Below, in pieces: positions 10,776-23,501 of a stretch of DNA of 64,000 nucleotides. Under the pieces are notes generated by a model. It saw only the letters and a list, made by a program, of their open reading frames with translations. It was not told where the DNA came from and did not search any database. The DNA lies in assembly GCA_019843655.1 (NCBI GenBank), contig JACDQD010000004.1, forward strand, positions 29,957,872 through 30,021,871, read 5' to 3'. Every line of letters begins with the position of its first letter. Positions within the stretch are counted from its first letter, which is position 1. The stretch comes from Lethocerus indicus. Lineage: Eukaryota; Arthropoda; Insecta; Hemiptera; Belostomatidae. The translations under genes were made by a program, and so were the position numbers.

Positions 10776-13350
10776 TGTTATTACTGTGAGCCGTGTGTGT
10801 AACTGAGGCTGATGGCTTCCGGTTGTCTCTCGTGAAAGCGCCACTGTTGCACCCAATTAACAAAGTAAACGCTGGGGGAGCCACACGTTGTTCTGGGGGA
10901 CACGGTTCGGTTGGCTCCCCTACTCAAGGAATGGGAAACACGAAGCTCAATCTTACAAAAGAAATCGCCCCATCCGAGCGATTCCCGAATTAGTCCGCCT
11001 TGGGAGGGGGAAAAAGGCAAATTTTTCACTTCCGCCTAAGTCCCTCGGTATTTGATTGACCCAATTGTTCCATACCGATCGCGTTTCAACGAAATATCTG
11101 AGCTGATAATTATTATGTATTTTCGAATATCTGATATTGAGGGGACAGGAACTGGAAAATTGATTTCATTTTCGATTTCATCATCACTATATATCTACAT
11201 TAGTGGAATCTACTTTCGAAGTCTGTTCATCCGAGATGCGAAATCTATTATGTGTTATGTGATTGTTTTTCGTGGTAAACGAACACGTCTATGATATTAC
11301 ATAGCGTCAGGAGCAGAATATTATTTTTCCCGCTACACTTGTTCTCTAAAAGACTACGGAGAGATTATGGATGTAATCTGAGTAGTGTAATTGCATCGAA
11401 TATCACCAGAGGTTTAGGATCACTGGGAACGACGACTAGCCTCAACTGGGCTATACAGACGTGATTAACCAGTGATAACCTCCCGGTGATGACCGGCTCT
11501 ATAAGGATGATTATTATTAGTACTGTATTATTTCAAACCGATCTTCCTTCAGTGTCGATTAATAACCCAAGATGCCCAACTCTAAACTGAGCTTCGACAG
11601 GCTCTCCACAATTATTCTAATTAACCTCCGGCTGGTGATTCAAGATCAAAACTCTTCGATAGGATAAAGAGGAATGGGCGTTAAACGAAGTAGTCCTGCC
11701 GAGGAGTGGTAAGGTGTTAGGTAGGGGCGGCGGCGGTGGGAGCGGGTTGAATGAAAGAGACAGAGGGCGGTGGTAGTGACAATGGTGCCGGCCCTCCACC
11801 AGGGGCGGCCAGGATTAGCCGGAGAAAGGGACATAATTGCTGATGACACGACCATTATTAATATACGGGGCAGGCAGCCCCGAGTTGAGGAGGCACTCCT
11901 ACGATCGTCACTACCTACCGAAAGCGAACCACAATTCCGTTCCGAATACAGGTAAACTACATTAAATAGGGGTAATTATATATCTATTGTCAGTTTATAA
12001 GTATCGACCATTCCATCGGACGATATTTCTCAAACTAGAAATCCCGATATTTTGATCTTGAACATATAATCCGCATTATTAAATACGCATATATCTTGAT
12101 TACCCGGATATCTAATGTGTAACATGCCAAAATTACTAGGCCTTCGGACATAAACCTTGTAATTTCACAAGAATATTGTACACAGTTAGGACTTCCCTTT
12201 GTGGTCCAGTACACTATGGTATTAGTTATATTTTATTCAGCCTTTTGTATGATTTAGTGAAGGGAGGCGGGAGCGGCCACGCCCTCCGGTATCCCAGCGA
12301 CAACTCCCCCCCTTACCCACCGACCTTTGTCGCTCCCCGAGTAGTCGGACAATTGGTCAAATTTTTATTTCCAGTGGGACGCCGCGGCCGAGGGGCTCCC
12401 CCAGTCGTTTTATGGGCCCGGTTTTTGATGTTCCGTACGCGTGTGCGCGTGCGACGGTGGGCCCGTGTGCGCGCGTAATGTGGAGCGGCACACAGGTAGG
12501 GAATCAAACGTGGATCTTTGTTTGGGGTGGACCGGACTTTGATGGTGTGGCGGGGGTGGGTGGGCTCTACAGACAGGGGCTTTGGCCTCCAACTCACCAC
12601 TCCTTTCCCACTATCGGCCGCCCATTCATCATCTTAAGCTCTCCACTCCATTCAGAGAATTATTTCGGGTGTCCGCGCCCCATGGCCCCGGCCCTCCCCG
12701 CCGGATTACCGCTCCCCTCGGCAGGAGAAGTCAAGAGCGACCTAATTGGAGCCTTTTATTCGGTGAGAATCGTAACTTAAATACCCGCTTTAAATCGCAC
12801 CGCCCCACGGAAACCCGATATTTTAGGGAGCTCTTATGTCGTAAATAAAAGTTTAAAAACATCGCGCAATCAATTGTAACCTTACTGTAAGAGGACGGGG
12901 GTTAACTAATACGGTGAAAAATGCGGATGGAAAATCGAATTTAAAGCGTTTGTCCGGGATTACGTCAGGGGCATGCTTGTGACCAAACACGGGGGATAAA
13001 ATATATATTTAGGATTTTCGAGAATAACGTAGGGTTACTACGCCAAATATCAGCCGTTACTCATAACCTTATATCCAATAACGATAAAACGTCTTCGAGT
13101 CTTTTTTCCCAATGCGCCTCTGTAATTACAAAGTCCGTCGCGTTTGGAATTTAACAGGCCGAGTAGGTATAAAGCCGGGAGGGAGAACACGGGATATGTG
13201 GGTCATTAATAGGTGTCCGACAAGCGGCCACTGTGTGTCTCGGGCCCGCGCCTCATACCCAATACCCACATGATAGCTAGTGGCCTGCTCCGCCTTAAAC
13301 GGTCGCCTTCATTTGCATAACTTCTTGCTAATCCCGGTGCACGTGAGATC

Positions 13351-13352
<2 letters not shown>
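10776..13352. other. Gene-free tract
   Basis: GC-rich patches at about 11690-11850 and 12260-12740 give several overlapping open frames on both strands. Their composition (Pro, Arg, Gly) follows the base composition, with no domain recognised. A CG/TG-rich alternating stretch (about 12435-12475, GTGTGCGCGTGCG...) could favour left-handed DNA. Confidence 0.45.

Positions 13353-13406
<54 letters not shown>
13353..13406. repeat. (GA)n microsatellite, 27 units
   Basis: Perfect GA dinucleotide run of about 54 bases, the longest pure GA tract in the window. Its minus strand reads as Ser-Leu repeats, which explains the open frames there. Confidence 0.97.
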
Positions 13407-13407
<1 letters not shown>

Positions 13408-13503
13408 GGAGACTAAAGTCCGGTCCGGGCGTGAGTGAGAAAGATGGGTACGGAGTGAGAGGGTTAATTGGTGCCAAGGTTCCAGCCAGTGGCGCGCATC
13501 TGC

Positions 13504-13575
13504 CACCTTCCACCGCCCTCTTCCCTTTTCCTCTTTTCCTCTTTCCTCTTCCTTCTTTTTATTTTATCTTCACCC
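13504..13575. repeat. Pyrimidine tract
   Basis: CCTTCC, CCTCTTCCC, then repeated TTTTCCTC-type units on the plus strand, about 100 bp after the pure (GA)n run. A purine tract and a pyrimidine tract on the same strand can pair as an imperfect inverted repeat or form triplex structures. Confidence 0.7.
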
Positions 13576-16500
13576 GGTCACCCTTTTTTTAGCCCCTGCC
13601 TGATTTTCATATAAAACCGTGCGGCTCCTCGTGTCTTAGCCATTGAACTGCGTAAGCACTCAATTTTTGTGCCATATTTCTGATATACGATAGAAAAATA
13701 AAATTCTGGTCCATTGCCAATGTACTGAAATTCAATTTTGAGTATATGGATTTGCGTTCCATAAATTAGACGTTCAAGCGGAACAAGAGATATACAACAA
13801 AAATATACACCCTAATGACAGTAATAATAAACATAAATTAAGTTTGTAAATGAACAATTGCGTACAATCGTACTGCCATATTATATATAGACCAAATTCA
13901 CCTATGTATCTTGAGGTTATGAATCTGTACACAAACTCAAGAAAATTATTTTCCAATTTAGAAAAATGTTCCAATCAAATCAAATTATAAGTATTTGTTA
14001 TGACGGACATTCTACACATGTGAAAGGCCTAATTTTATGCCGCACCCAGTTTTATGTGACAATGGGACCTCGATTTCATCCTAAAGAACTATTTGAAACT
14101 CGGACATTTAAAATATTTCGAAAATTCGCACAGATCATTTCTACCAGCTTGTCTAATGGGGAGTTATTCTCAAATTGATTTCCGCTATACCGGTGTACAG
14201 TATCGGACGAGTATGTTCCGCGAATATAATTTACCTTTTAATATAGCTATAATTGATGATTAATGCTTCCATCAGGTATGCCGCATGTATTAAAACAGGA
14301 TAATAGCAATAATTTAACAGGCTAATCCATTAATCTCTTTTATGCTGTCTCACATGAGTCGGAACACGAATGAGACGGCGGCTGTCTCTATAAGGTTACG
14401 ATATCGGAATACTGTGTCATATGGAGTAGCAATCAAAATGCACAAAACTAATGGTGATAAGTACCATTACCGTAACAAACCCCAGTAATCGTTAGATTGA
14501 TAATGACACCTCGTCTCGGCTACGATTAATAAATCGATCTTTTACACTCTACCATTTTCTTGTCCACTATTATTAGCTCTCTCCCTGGTCGCGGGTATTT
14601 GTGTCGCGCGTAGATTTAGAAATAAAGCGTTTACTAGATATTAGTAAGGCACCCGGAGTTTCTACTACGGGCTCATATTATGCACTGAGACAATAAGGGA
14701 GAGGTGTTTTTAATATATTTAATATTCCATGCAGGAGGATCCCAGTTTTGGAGTGCGACAATGCGCTGGCAATATTTTTATAGGGCAGGCATTAAGAATG
14801 ATTGAAAATAGGCGTCAATTGGAGAACGATTGGAGGATATCTCTCGGTTTGACTGATATGAAGAGCGATGAAGGGGGGGTGGCGGGGCAGTGAGGTGGAG
14901 GGGGATGGGGTTGGGGAAAGGAATCCAGGACCGATATAACTGCGTGATATTGTAGCATTGGCATGACAACCGGTGTCCTGTTGACAATGGCCGGCTGATT
15001 GCTCTGATCCAGGGGAGAGCCACACGTCAACCACAATGGCCCAATTATCTTCACAATAATAACATACACTGACGCACACCGCCGCCCTACTAACCGGCCC
15101 GAAAACATTAGAAATAAAATTATTCTATATATACTTTCAGCCTCGTCCTAACGCCCGATATATATATTGTCAATCGAACTGCACCGTCGAGTGCAGAATA
15201 GAGGCCCGGGGTACGGCCCTATTGCGGTTGGGTTCGTGCCGACGCAACGAGCTCTAATTGTGCCTTAAATGGGGCTGTGGACAATCGGTAACAGTGTTGT
15301 GACAGTGCAGACAGGATGCTGCATCGGCAGTGGACATGACCCACTTAGAGTTACTGTAGAGGGAGAGAAGACAAAACTGGTCTAGTATAGCGAACAACAA
15401 ACTTGTACCTTAACCTTCTATCGGCCCGTGTAACTTTCAGGTCGCGTTTCAATTTATCGAAATTTTACCAAATAATTATAGCTTTTTTTCGTGAGATGGC
15501 GCATAACTCTTAATCCTATATCCGTTATCGAGACAACCAATATCGATATCAATTTTGTTTTCATTCGCATATATAGTTTTATAATTGCCGATTTGTCGTT
15601 CCCCCAATTTCTTTGGATTTAAAATAAAAATTCGGCCCATAGAGAGTTAAGTTAGCGTACTAAGGACTAATTATGTTTATTTCTGCGTAATCCATTTTAA
15701 ATTGAGCCCTAGGTAGGCATAAACAGTGGTTTCTACTAGACTATATTTATTGGCATGTGAGACTTAAGACTAACGACGGACATTCGCATAGCGGCGAACG
15801 ACATTTTTATGGGTTGGCTTACATGTAAATGAGAAAATAAATTGTGTTAAGACTCCGTAAGTTTCAGTAAGACTGCTCGCCTCCTACACATTGGGAAAAA
15901 CTGATCTAATAATTCGAATCGAGAACCGGACAGCAGTCGCTTTCATTATATCTTGTTCAAAAATCCTTTTTTCAAATATAAAACTTAAGTAGTGACCACA
16001 GAATTGTATTACGGCAAGCCTGTAAGTCTTAAAATTTAAAGAAATGATGGCAGTCATCATTTACTCGTCCACTTTAAATACTTAATGAGGTGTGTACCAC
16101 TGGAGTAATCTACATTGTATGAACTAGCTGTCGTCTATAAATAGTATGTCCAACATGGTATCCACTAATCTATGAAACATCTGCCAGCCGGGCAACCTTC
16201 GTCGGAATAAGCACCTGCATTAATTATTAGTCTCTATACTATTTCAGACGAGAAATATTAAATTTAATAAAATTGTCAACGCGCTTCCGCAATTTAAATA
16301 TGCTGGCTTCTTTATTAAGTCAGCTGCACCGGCCCGAATGCAGATAAGTAGGTTCGGCGGGGCATGTGTCGGCAATTGTAGTAAATTGAAACGGGCGGGT
16401 ACTTTTAAATTTCATTCCAGTTCAACTATCGTTTTTGCCACCATACTGAAGTTTGAAACGGCCTTTTAAAAACTGTCTGTTCATAAATTAAATAGAACCG

Positions 16501-19069
16501 CTTAGGGAAGATAATTGTTGTGACCGGAGGGCGGAATGAAGCGGGGCACCCTCAATTATTCATTCAGAAGCTTTTAAATGCGTACAACATAAAATCCCCC
16601 ATTTGTCGATATGACGATACATTTCAGTTTGAAAATAAAATTGCATTTTAATGTAATAATACGATCGAAAATAATAATTGCATAGTGATCGAGGTAGAAA
16701 GACACATATGGAGGTGATCTCCTCTGACAGTTATTTGTCTTACTAATATTTTTAATCCTGGAGTAATTGAGAGCTAGGGTGTACACTTGAAAGTATCGAC
16801 CAGTCTGTAAACACAGATCAGGGGTGTATACGGGCTTTAATAGCTGCAACGAGTAACAGGGAGCGCTCCCTAATTCTCGTGAAATGAAACGTTAGCTGCC
16901 CCGCGGTGTTGACCCAACCAAACGGACCAGAAAAACAGGAATTCTGCCTACAGCTGGCGGGGCCTCGGGCTGTGAGGAGGCGCCCCCTTCCGAGGTTTTG
17001 TTCCCAGTTCCCGTTTCCCCCCCCCGCACCGGGGGGCGGCCATTAAACAGAAACGTCCCGGGATTCGGGCATCGATCTTGGCGCGGGAGGCGAGCAGAGG
17101 AGCTCTCCCATTGAGGAGGAGCACGCGACCCGCGCCCCTTTGTCCCTCTCGAGAGGACTCCCTTTCTTACCGAGTGGGGCCACAATGGTGGCCTCCGTAA
17201 AGTCTCTTCGACGGTGGCCAGCTGTACTATTGAGTTCAGAGGATCACTCCCACCGGTATGAACCAACCAACCCACTTCACCGAGGGCCGCCCCTCTGGGC
17301 CACTTTCACAGGTGTTAAGGGCTACACTAAATAGACTTCTATCCCTTTGTGCTTGATAATGCTCTCCCGGTCTATTTATTTGCTCGAGAGTTTAGAGTGG
17401 CCTTCTTTATTCTCGTGTTTACTTATACGCTTTGTATCTTTGGGGAAAATAAATAACATCCCCCAGTCTGTTTACCTTGTAACCCCCTTTAAAAGGAACA
17501 TCGTGCCAGAAAACATTCCTAACCAGTCAAGAATTTTTCAGTTACAAACCTTGTTAAAAGGTCAACCTTGCGAGTAGGTATCGAATTCTATAACACCATA
17601 TTCTTGACAAAAACCTCTTCATAAATAATACCCTTTTTAGGAAATAATAATAAAATATTGTCATTCGTGATTCAACAATCTTTGCTAGTCGTACATTATT
17701 TATTTAAAGTTATAATTGCTAATTTAAAAGTCAGTTTTACTATTGAAACCGGATCAAGTCTTAGGTTTCTGCAATCGACCATTATTACAGCCAGTTAGTT
17801 TCTCCCTACTCAGGTCGGCCCGTTTCGGTTTTGCAACTGACATTCGCTTATTTATCAGAATGTTTGTTCGTGTCTGTAATTGTAATGAGCCCGATAACTG
17901 AGACGAGATGTTATCCTCCGCCCGGTAAGGAAGTGCCCGTTTCGTGAAATACCGGTGCTCTCGCGGTGTCACGTTCTGCTGAACTTTCACCGCTCTCTGT
18001 CGTCTCCTCACCACTGGGGTACAACTAACTCTGGACTACTGAGAGGAATATATTCGATTCGACAATAGGCCATGCGTGTCCGGGACATTTTAAGTATACC
18101 TCAACTTTAGAGACCGTAAACTGAACTACATTGGTCCGTACTTGGGGAAATAAAGCCGCACGGTAGAACCACTCGAGTCGTTTCTCAAATCCCGAACTAA
18201 ACAATTATATTGACTTAAATTAATATAATTTATGACTATATCAATACATTTATACGTTATACAGCTCATATTGGCCATCAGAAATTCCGTTATATTTGAC
18301 GCGATTTAAATTTTTTCTGAACGTTCCGCAAATAACCTTTCGAGATCGGGGTCTTACAGGAGTGACCGGTCATAGGGGCATTGACCTCTGTCAATGGGAG
18401 TTTCGCCACAATCTTTACCAATCGCAACGATCCTAGAATTTTGTTCCCAATCTTTACCCTCTAGTTGTGACCGGAAAACGTGATAAGAGGACGCTGTGTT
18501 GGCGCAAAAAATAAGCACAGCGCGTGCAGAAGCGTCTAAGAAAATACGGGAAAATAGACTATAGCCAAGAATTAGTGGCAAATCTCGCCACTAGTACTCT
18601 TATGATGTGATGTACTTGTTCCGGAACAAAATATCCGGAACCTAAATCATACGAGTACGCTGATCATTCAGTACTACATTCCATCCTCCTTAAAAACCAC
18701 TCAACCTAATTTTCGGGAATTCGGTTCCGGTTATATATTTTTTTTTATATTTCCATCCGAATTCTCCGAATTCACCGATCTCTCTGAAAAAACCCAATCG
18801 AAAATATGAACTTAAAAAGCGCCAGATGACACGCCAAACGGGTAATCTGAAATATGTGTCAATTACATTAGATATCGTCTAATTTTTTCCTTCCCTTTCG
18901 TGCTCATATTTCTGGACATATCCTCGAATTTTCGAACATCGACATAGTTTATACCGCAATTATTGCCACAGTCTCTTGGAGGGCGCTCGCCCCCCTGTCA
19001 ACTTATAATTAAAATAGAAGCAACTCAATTATATGGGCGGAAGGTAGAGCAAAAAGTTATGACCTTTTT

Positions 19070-19071
<2 letters not shown>
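13576..19071. other. Gene-free tract
   Basis: Over 5 kb with no recognised gene, RNA or transposon. There are three overlapping minus-strand frames at 14778-15108 and one at 16892-17275, but they overlap in different frames or follow GC-rich composition, and no family is recognised. A weak core-like sequence (GTTTCGGTTTTGCAACTGAC) is at about 17821. Confidence 0.45.
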
Positions 19072-19109
<38 letters not shown>

Positions 19110-19113
19110 AGGG
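19072..19113. repeat. (GA)n microsatellite with G-rich end
   Basis: AGAGAG run of about 32 bases followed by GGGAGGGAGGGGGG. Four or more G runs in the tail make a local quadruplex possible. Confidence 0.93.
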
Positions 19114-22100
19114 GGGTGAGAGCAGCGCTAGAGCAATTGGTCGGTTGGGCCCCACTCCACTAAATTATTGGCCCGCTTGATTTATATCTCAGATCAATTG
19201 GTCCGATAATTCGCAGTGATTGGCCGGAATGATACAGAACTTTAATTGGCGATTTCGTAATAGCGTCCAAAGAGAAATTCCGGTGGCCTCGCGCCGTTCC
19301 CAAGAAATTAAGAAACGCGCCTGTTTTCCTTTTATTATTTTTTCCGCCGTCCAAAAGGAAAAATAAATGAGACCACCTTGAGACTGGTCTCGAGAAGTAA
19401 TTTAAACTCATTTCAATCCCCTGACTTTACTGGGAGGATATAAGTAGGAATTCCGAATGCGGGTTGGGCAAATACTTTTAGTGTTTGAAATTTAAATCAT
19501 TGCGAATTATGACGCATAGCAAAAATAATCGCAACTCTTGTCTTCCGAAGTGTTAATTTTTTCTCATTTGACAGACCTCGTCAGTACATGAATTGAAGTC
19601 CTTTTGCCCGTACCCCTTACAGAAAGCAATCTCTCAAGCCTATACATATATTTTTTAGAATTTTAAATCAAAGTATGTCGTTTTTCTTCTGATAGATATC
19701 TATGGAGATTTTCCATGACGATTGAAAAAAAAGGGTTGAAATGATATACTCGATATGTTGTATTCGTATACCTTTCTACGTTTATTGCATGGTATAACAT
19801 TGATTCACTTCCGTTTCAATTTTAAAACGCGTAATAATATAATTTATTCATTTACCGAATAGGTAGTATAATGTAATGCGAGATTCATTACAAACACCAA
19901 CATTCTAGAGGGACAATCAAGCGTGAAGCTTTATGTGAAGCGTCGGCTACAGCTGTTGACAACCGTCGACTTTTTGTAAAAGTCAACCCAAAGCTATAAA
20001 AGGGTGAAATCGGTTTAAGGAGAAGCGAGAGAGTTCATAGAGAACACCTCTGAGAATGGCGGAGTAATGCGTTTTTAATCTAGTGGCAGTTTTTGAAGAG
20101 GGTAGGGAGGCAGGCGCCGTGAGAAAGGCAGCGTTACCTGGGGCCGTACCGCTATTGACCGCCGTCCCTAAGACCCCACACACGAGTTCATGAAAGTCAC
20201 TCAAATCAACTACCCTACCCTATACTACCCCCTATACTAAACCCCCACCTTAACCAACCCCCTGAATGGCTCCACCCCCGTCCACCGGACCTTATATTGC
20301 ATTGTTAGAGGCGTTGCCTCCTCAACCCGCCCGGCCTCCTTCCTCCAATATCAGCCGACAAAAGGAAACGACTACCACTACAAAAACTGGCAGACTTTTT
20401 CCAACATATTTACGGCCTGTAGTTCGAGCACAGGTTTACAAAAATTACCAACACGAATATAAGCGTTCAGGTATATCAACTTGTAACCGGCAATATATTG
20501 TTTGACTAGCGCATTTATAATTCGAAGCTAATTTGCCCGACATTTAAATTGTTTAGACACTTACTGTAAATAATAAATCTATTAGCCACACGAACGATGC
20601 CAAGTGAAAGTGTACATGTAGCCAACGCGTATATTTGATTGAACGTCCTTTGGCAGTTTTCGATTTGGCCAAGTATTACAGACGCAAGGCCAACATTGTG
20701 TTTACTTCCACTAAACTTTCGTTTTTAATACCTGTCGGGGTTCAAACGAAATTAAATGGGTGGGCATGACCCTATACCATTGTTCTATCTTTAACAGACA
20801 TATATATAAGCTAAAGATAACATTCCCTTTTAGATTTATTAGAGCACATACACTTGCTCGCGTGAGAGTCACTAGCGCTTTAAATACTGTATCATGTTAA
20901 TAACGTAAGATTGTGATAGAATGGTGCATCTGATAGAACGGTTTTAAAGTTCATAACCTGTTTGAAACACCCATTGTTTTTTAATCTATTATTTATTTTG
21001 TACCATCCATACTTATTCACCGGCTTTTTACATAATCGACTAATAACAGCATAATATCAATTCCGGATATAGGTATACAAGTAAAACTCACCAGATAAAG
21101 TTAAAAATTAAATTATAGTAACTGCAGTTAGTAAATATAGTAAATGTATATTCGAGTAATAATTTAGATTTTACAGGAAATTGAAATTTATTTTCTTTAA
21201 TTTATAAATTATATCGCTATTTAAATGCCCCAACAATTTCCTGGAGCAATGAAATATATGTTGCTTACGTTTCCAAATATACAAGGACTAATAGGCAATA
21301 AATAAATATTTGCATTGGGAATATTACGTGTTACCAACGTAATATCATTGAAAGTAATACTCTATATTATCCGGTCACGTATTCCTTTAAATACTTTTTT
21401 TCTAATTTATGGCCACGGTGCGATAAATCGCAGGGCGGCCGGAGCGCGCGCTAGCTAGATCGCCGGCAATATTAATAACCGTAAATTGTAATTAACGATC
21501 GTAAAAAACTACACCCCATTTATTATCTCGTGTCCAGGATATTATTTAATGTTTCCATGTGAAAATACACTAGAACTCTTTATCGAATCTCGAATTGTGT
21601 GAATGGCCCAGCGTAAATAGTTAATGGTTTGCCGCGATAAATATCCGTGCGCTACCAGGCATTAAATTCGAACGCTTTTCTTGTCAACACTTACGTACAA
21701 AAAATGAAACAGAAATATCGTATTTTTTTATCTCGATTCGTCCGCCACGAGTCATGTGCCCGGCACACCAACATTACACGATATTTTCGAGTATATAGGC
21801 CGTAGTAAAGTGCACCGCTTCGTGCACCGGGACGTTTCAATTTAATTACCTTCGTATCGAATCGCTGGACAGGGCTGGAGGTGCCGAAACCCCGGTGAGG
21901 TGGGAAAATTTCCGGATAAACTTTTCAGAATTCTCCAGAGTCATAAAAAGGACTAGTTACTCGGTTTAGTGACGGAACGAATTGCCGGGGCCCGGCACTT
22001 AAGTGGTGTTTTGTCGAGAGAGGAGGAGATGAGGGGGGGCTGTGCCTTCAAAGAGAACTGTAAAATTAATGAACCGCCCCGACAATGGAACGGGCAGGTA

Positions 22101-22623
22101 AAAATTTTCCCGTAGCGCTCTCGCAAAACGCTCTCGTTTCACTGTACCGACAATTTGTTCGGGGGCGGGAGGCGGGGGGTCTCTCTGCAGTCCAGGTGTG
22201 TCCCTCCACGATTTACGGCCACCAGGGGGTGGTGGGTGGGTTTTCTGGGGCCACTTTGTGTACTCCTCCTCTATAGCAGTTTAATTGGGAAGGGGCGTGC
22301 ACCACTCTCGCTCACACCTCCGTCTTATTTCACGTCTTCGCGGCCACCTTTTGTGACACCGACGCCGCATCTGCCCCCTTTCCCTGGGTGCACCTCCCTC
22401 CCCCCATAAAGGACATCTCAGGAGAAGAGGAAGGAAATGGATGGACCATAGGCCCCTGAAGGCCTCGGACCGTGATATTTTTCTTAACCGCAGCCGCTAC
22501 TCGGGATGAGTAGCATTACTATTTATGCGGACCTATTCGGTACATCATTCCAGGTATAAGGGAACGTAAACTTTCTCGGATGTATTCCTCAAATCCCGTA
22601 GATTATGTAGGGGATAGATTCGA
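19114..22623. other. Gene-free tract
   Basis: AT-rich for most of its length. It holds a C-rich block at 20211-20262 and a GC-rich patch at about 22020-22400 whose overlapping short frames have no recognisable product. The sequence at 21420-21700 mixes TAAT-type motifs with GC-rich words but shows no clear structure. Confidence 0.45.
20211..20262. repeat. C/A-rich irregular short repeat
   Basis: A series of CTACCC, CTATACTACCCC and TAACCAACCCCC words with almost no G. It is loosely telomere-like in strand bias but does not match a regular TTAGG or TTAGGG array. Confidence 0.5.
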
Positions 22624-22642
22624 TGAGAGAGAGAGAGAGAGA
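22624..22642. repeat. Short (GA)n
   Basis: About nine GA units. Confidence 0.9.
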
Positions 22643-23195
22643 TGAACCTCGAGAATTGCACTGGAGCGAGGGAACGGTTTTGAGATTGACTGTGGGTTCC
22701 GAGGCCGTAATTCTTGTCCCTCCGGATCGGCTCATCGTTGCGGTCCGATCCTTATCGGGCCATCCAGCCACCGCCCGGTAATTGTATCGTAAATGGCATT
22801 TAAATAATGACGGCTCTCATTACGGGCCTCCCTGCGAACGTGATCTATCAGTGAAATGTGTGCCGTGTTCACATTTATAAATTAGCCGCGGGACGTTATG
22901 GAGCCGATAAATTGACGAGAATCTATTACGGGGACGCTAACGACAAATATATTTTACCAGCCAATAAATTCCACGGCCGCTCAACAGCGGGTTTTTCTTT
23001 CAGATTGAACTCGCTTGTCGAATGAAAATGCGGACGCATTAACATTTACCAAGTAACCACTTTAATAATTTCGTTTAAGGATTATCCGGTTAATTTTGGG
23101 CGGGTAAAAGATTACATTATATCTTTATTATATTTCCCACATAATTATATTATAATGAATTATAATGTTATTTAAAATATACATGGACATAAATA
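22643..23195. other. Gene-free tract
   Basis: No gene or repeat recognised. It becomes strongly AT-rich towards the foldback element that follows. Confidence 0.5.
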
Positions 23196-23234
23196 TGTGT
23201 GTTTCTGTCTCCTCTCACTGGTTTGATCTTTTGC

Positions 23235-23262
23235 TAGACCGGTTTCGGCTGCTCGCCATAGC
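23235..23262 (-). repeat. Core-repeat copy in left arm
   Basis: TAGACCGGTTTCGGCTGCTC followed by GCCATAGCGG. Compared with the right-arm core it lacks the CTTCAGTA part, so the two arms are not perfectly complementary here. Confidence 0.75.
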
Positions 23263-23376
23263 GGTATTATTCACTTTGGCACTTCGGATGTACTGTTTCA
23301 CAGTATAAGTGACAGTGACAGTGCAGTGAGGATGCGCGAAAAACATCCAAAGTGCCGAAAGTGACTAACACCGCTA

Positions 23377-23420
23377 CTACTGAAGATGGCGAGCCGCCGA
23401 AACCGGTCTAGCAAAAGACC
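23377..23420 (+). repeat. Best core copy, hammerhead-like, with 3' hairpin
   Basis: Reads CTGAAGA, then TGGCGAGCCGCC, then GAAAC, then CGGTCTAGCAAAAGACC. CTGAAGA fits the CUGANGA box and GAAAC the GAAA box of hammerhead ribozymes, separated by a short GGC...GCC stem. The following GGTCT-AGCAAA-AGACC can form a 5-bp hairpin. No stem I or NUH cleavage triplet is identified, so a ribozyme is not claimed. Confidence 0.5.
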
Positions 23421-23501
23421 AAACCAGCGCGAGGAGACACAAGCATACGAAATCTACGGTATTCGAACCCCTCGCAGACCCCGAAACAGGTATGTTAAAC
23501 T

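Larger units (their letters stand above)
23196..23501. mobile_element. Foldback (MITE-like) element, copy 1
   Basis: Two long arms in inverted orientation. The left arm has TCTCCTCTCACTGGTTTGAT, TTTTGCTAGACCGG, GGTTTCGGCTGCTCGCCAT, then CACTTTGGCACTT. The right arm carries the complements in reverse order: CATCCAAAGTGCCGAAAGTG, CTACTGAAGATGGCGAGCCG, CCGAAACCGGTCTAGC, AAAAGACCAAACCAG. The right arm continues to the family end (CCCCTCGCAGACC, AAACAGGTATGTTAAACT), while the left arm stops at GTGTGTTTCTG, so the left tip is missing. TAAATAT occurs on both sides (23190-23196, 23503-23509), a possible 7-bp target duplication, but weak in AT-rich DNA. No transposase is present, so this is non-autonomous. 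Confidence 0.8.

Noticed and set aside
20211..20262. Interstitial telomere repeat
   Set aside because: The C-rich words do not form a regular TTAGG or TTAGGG array.
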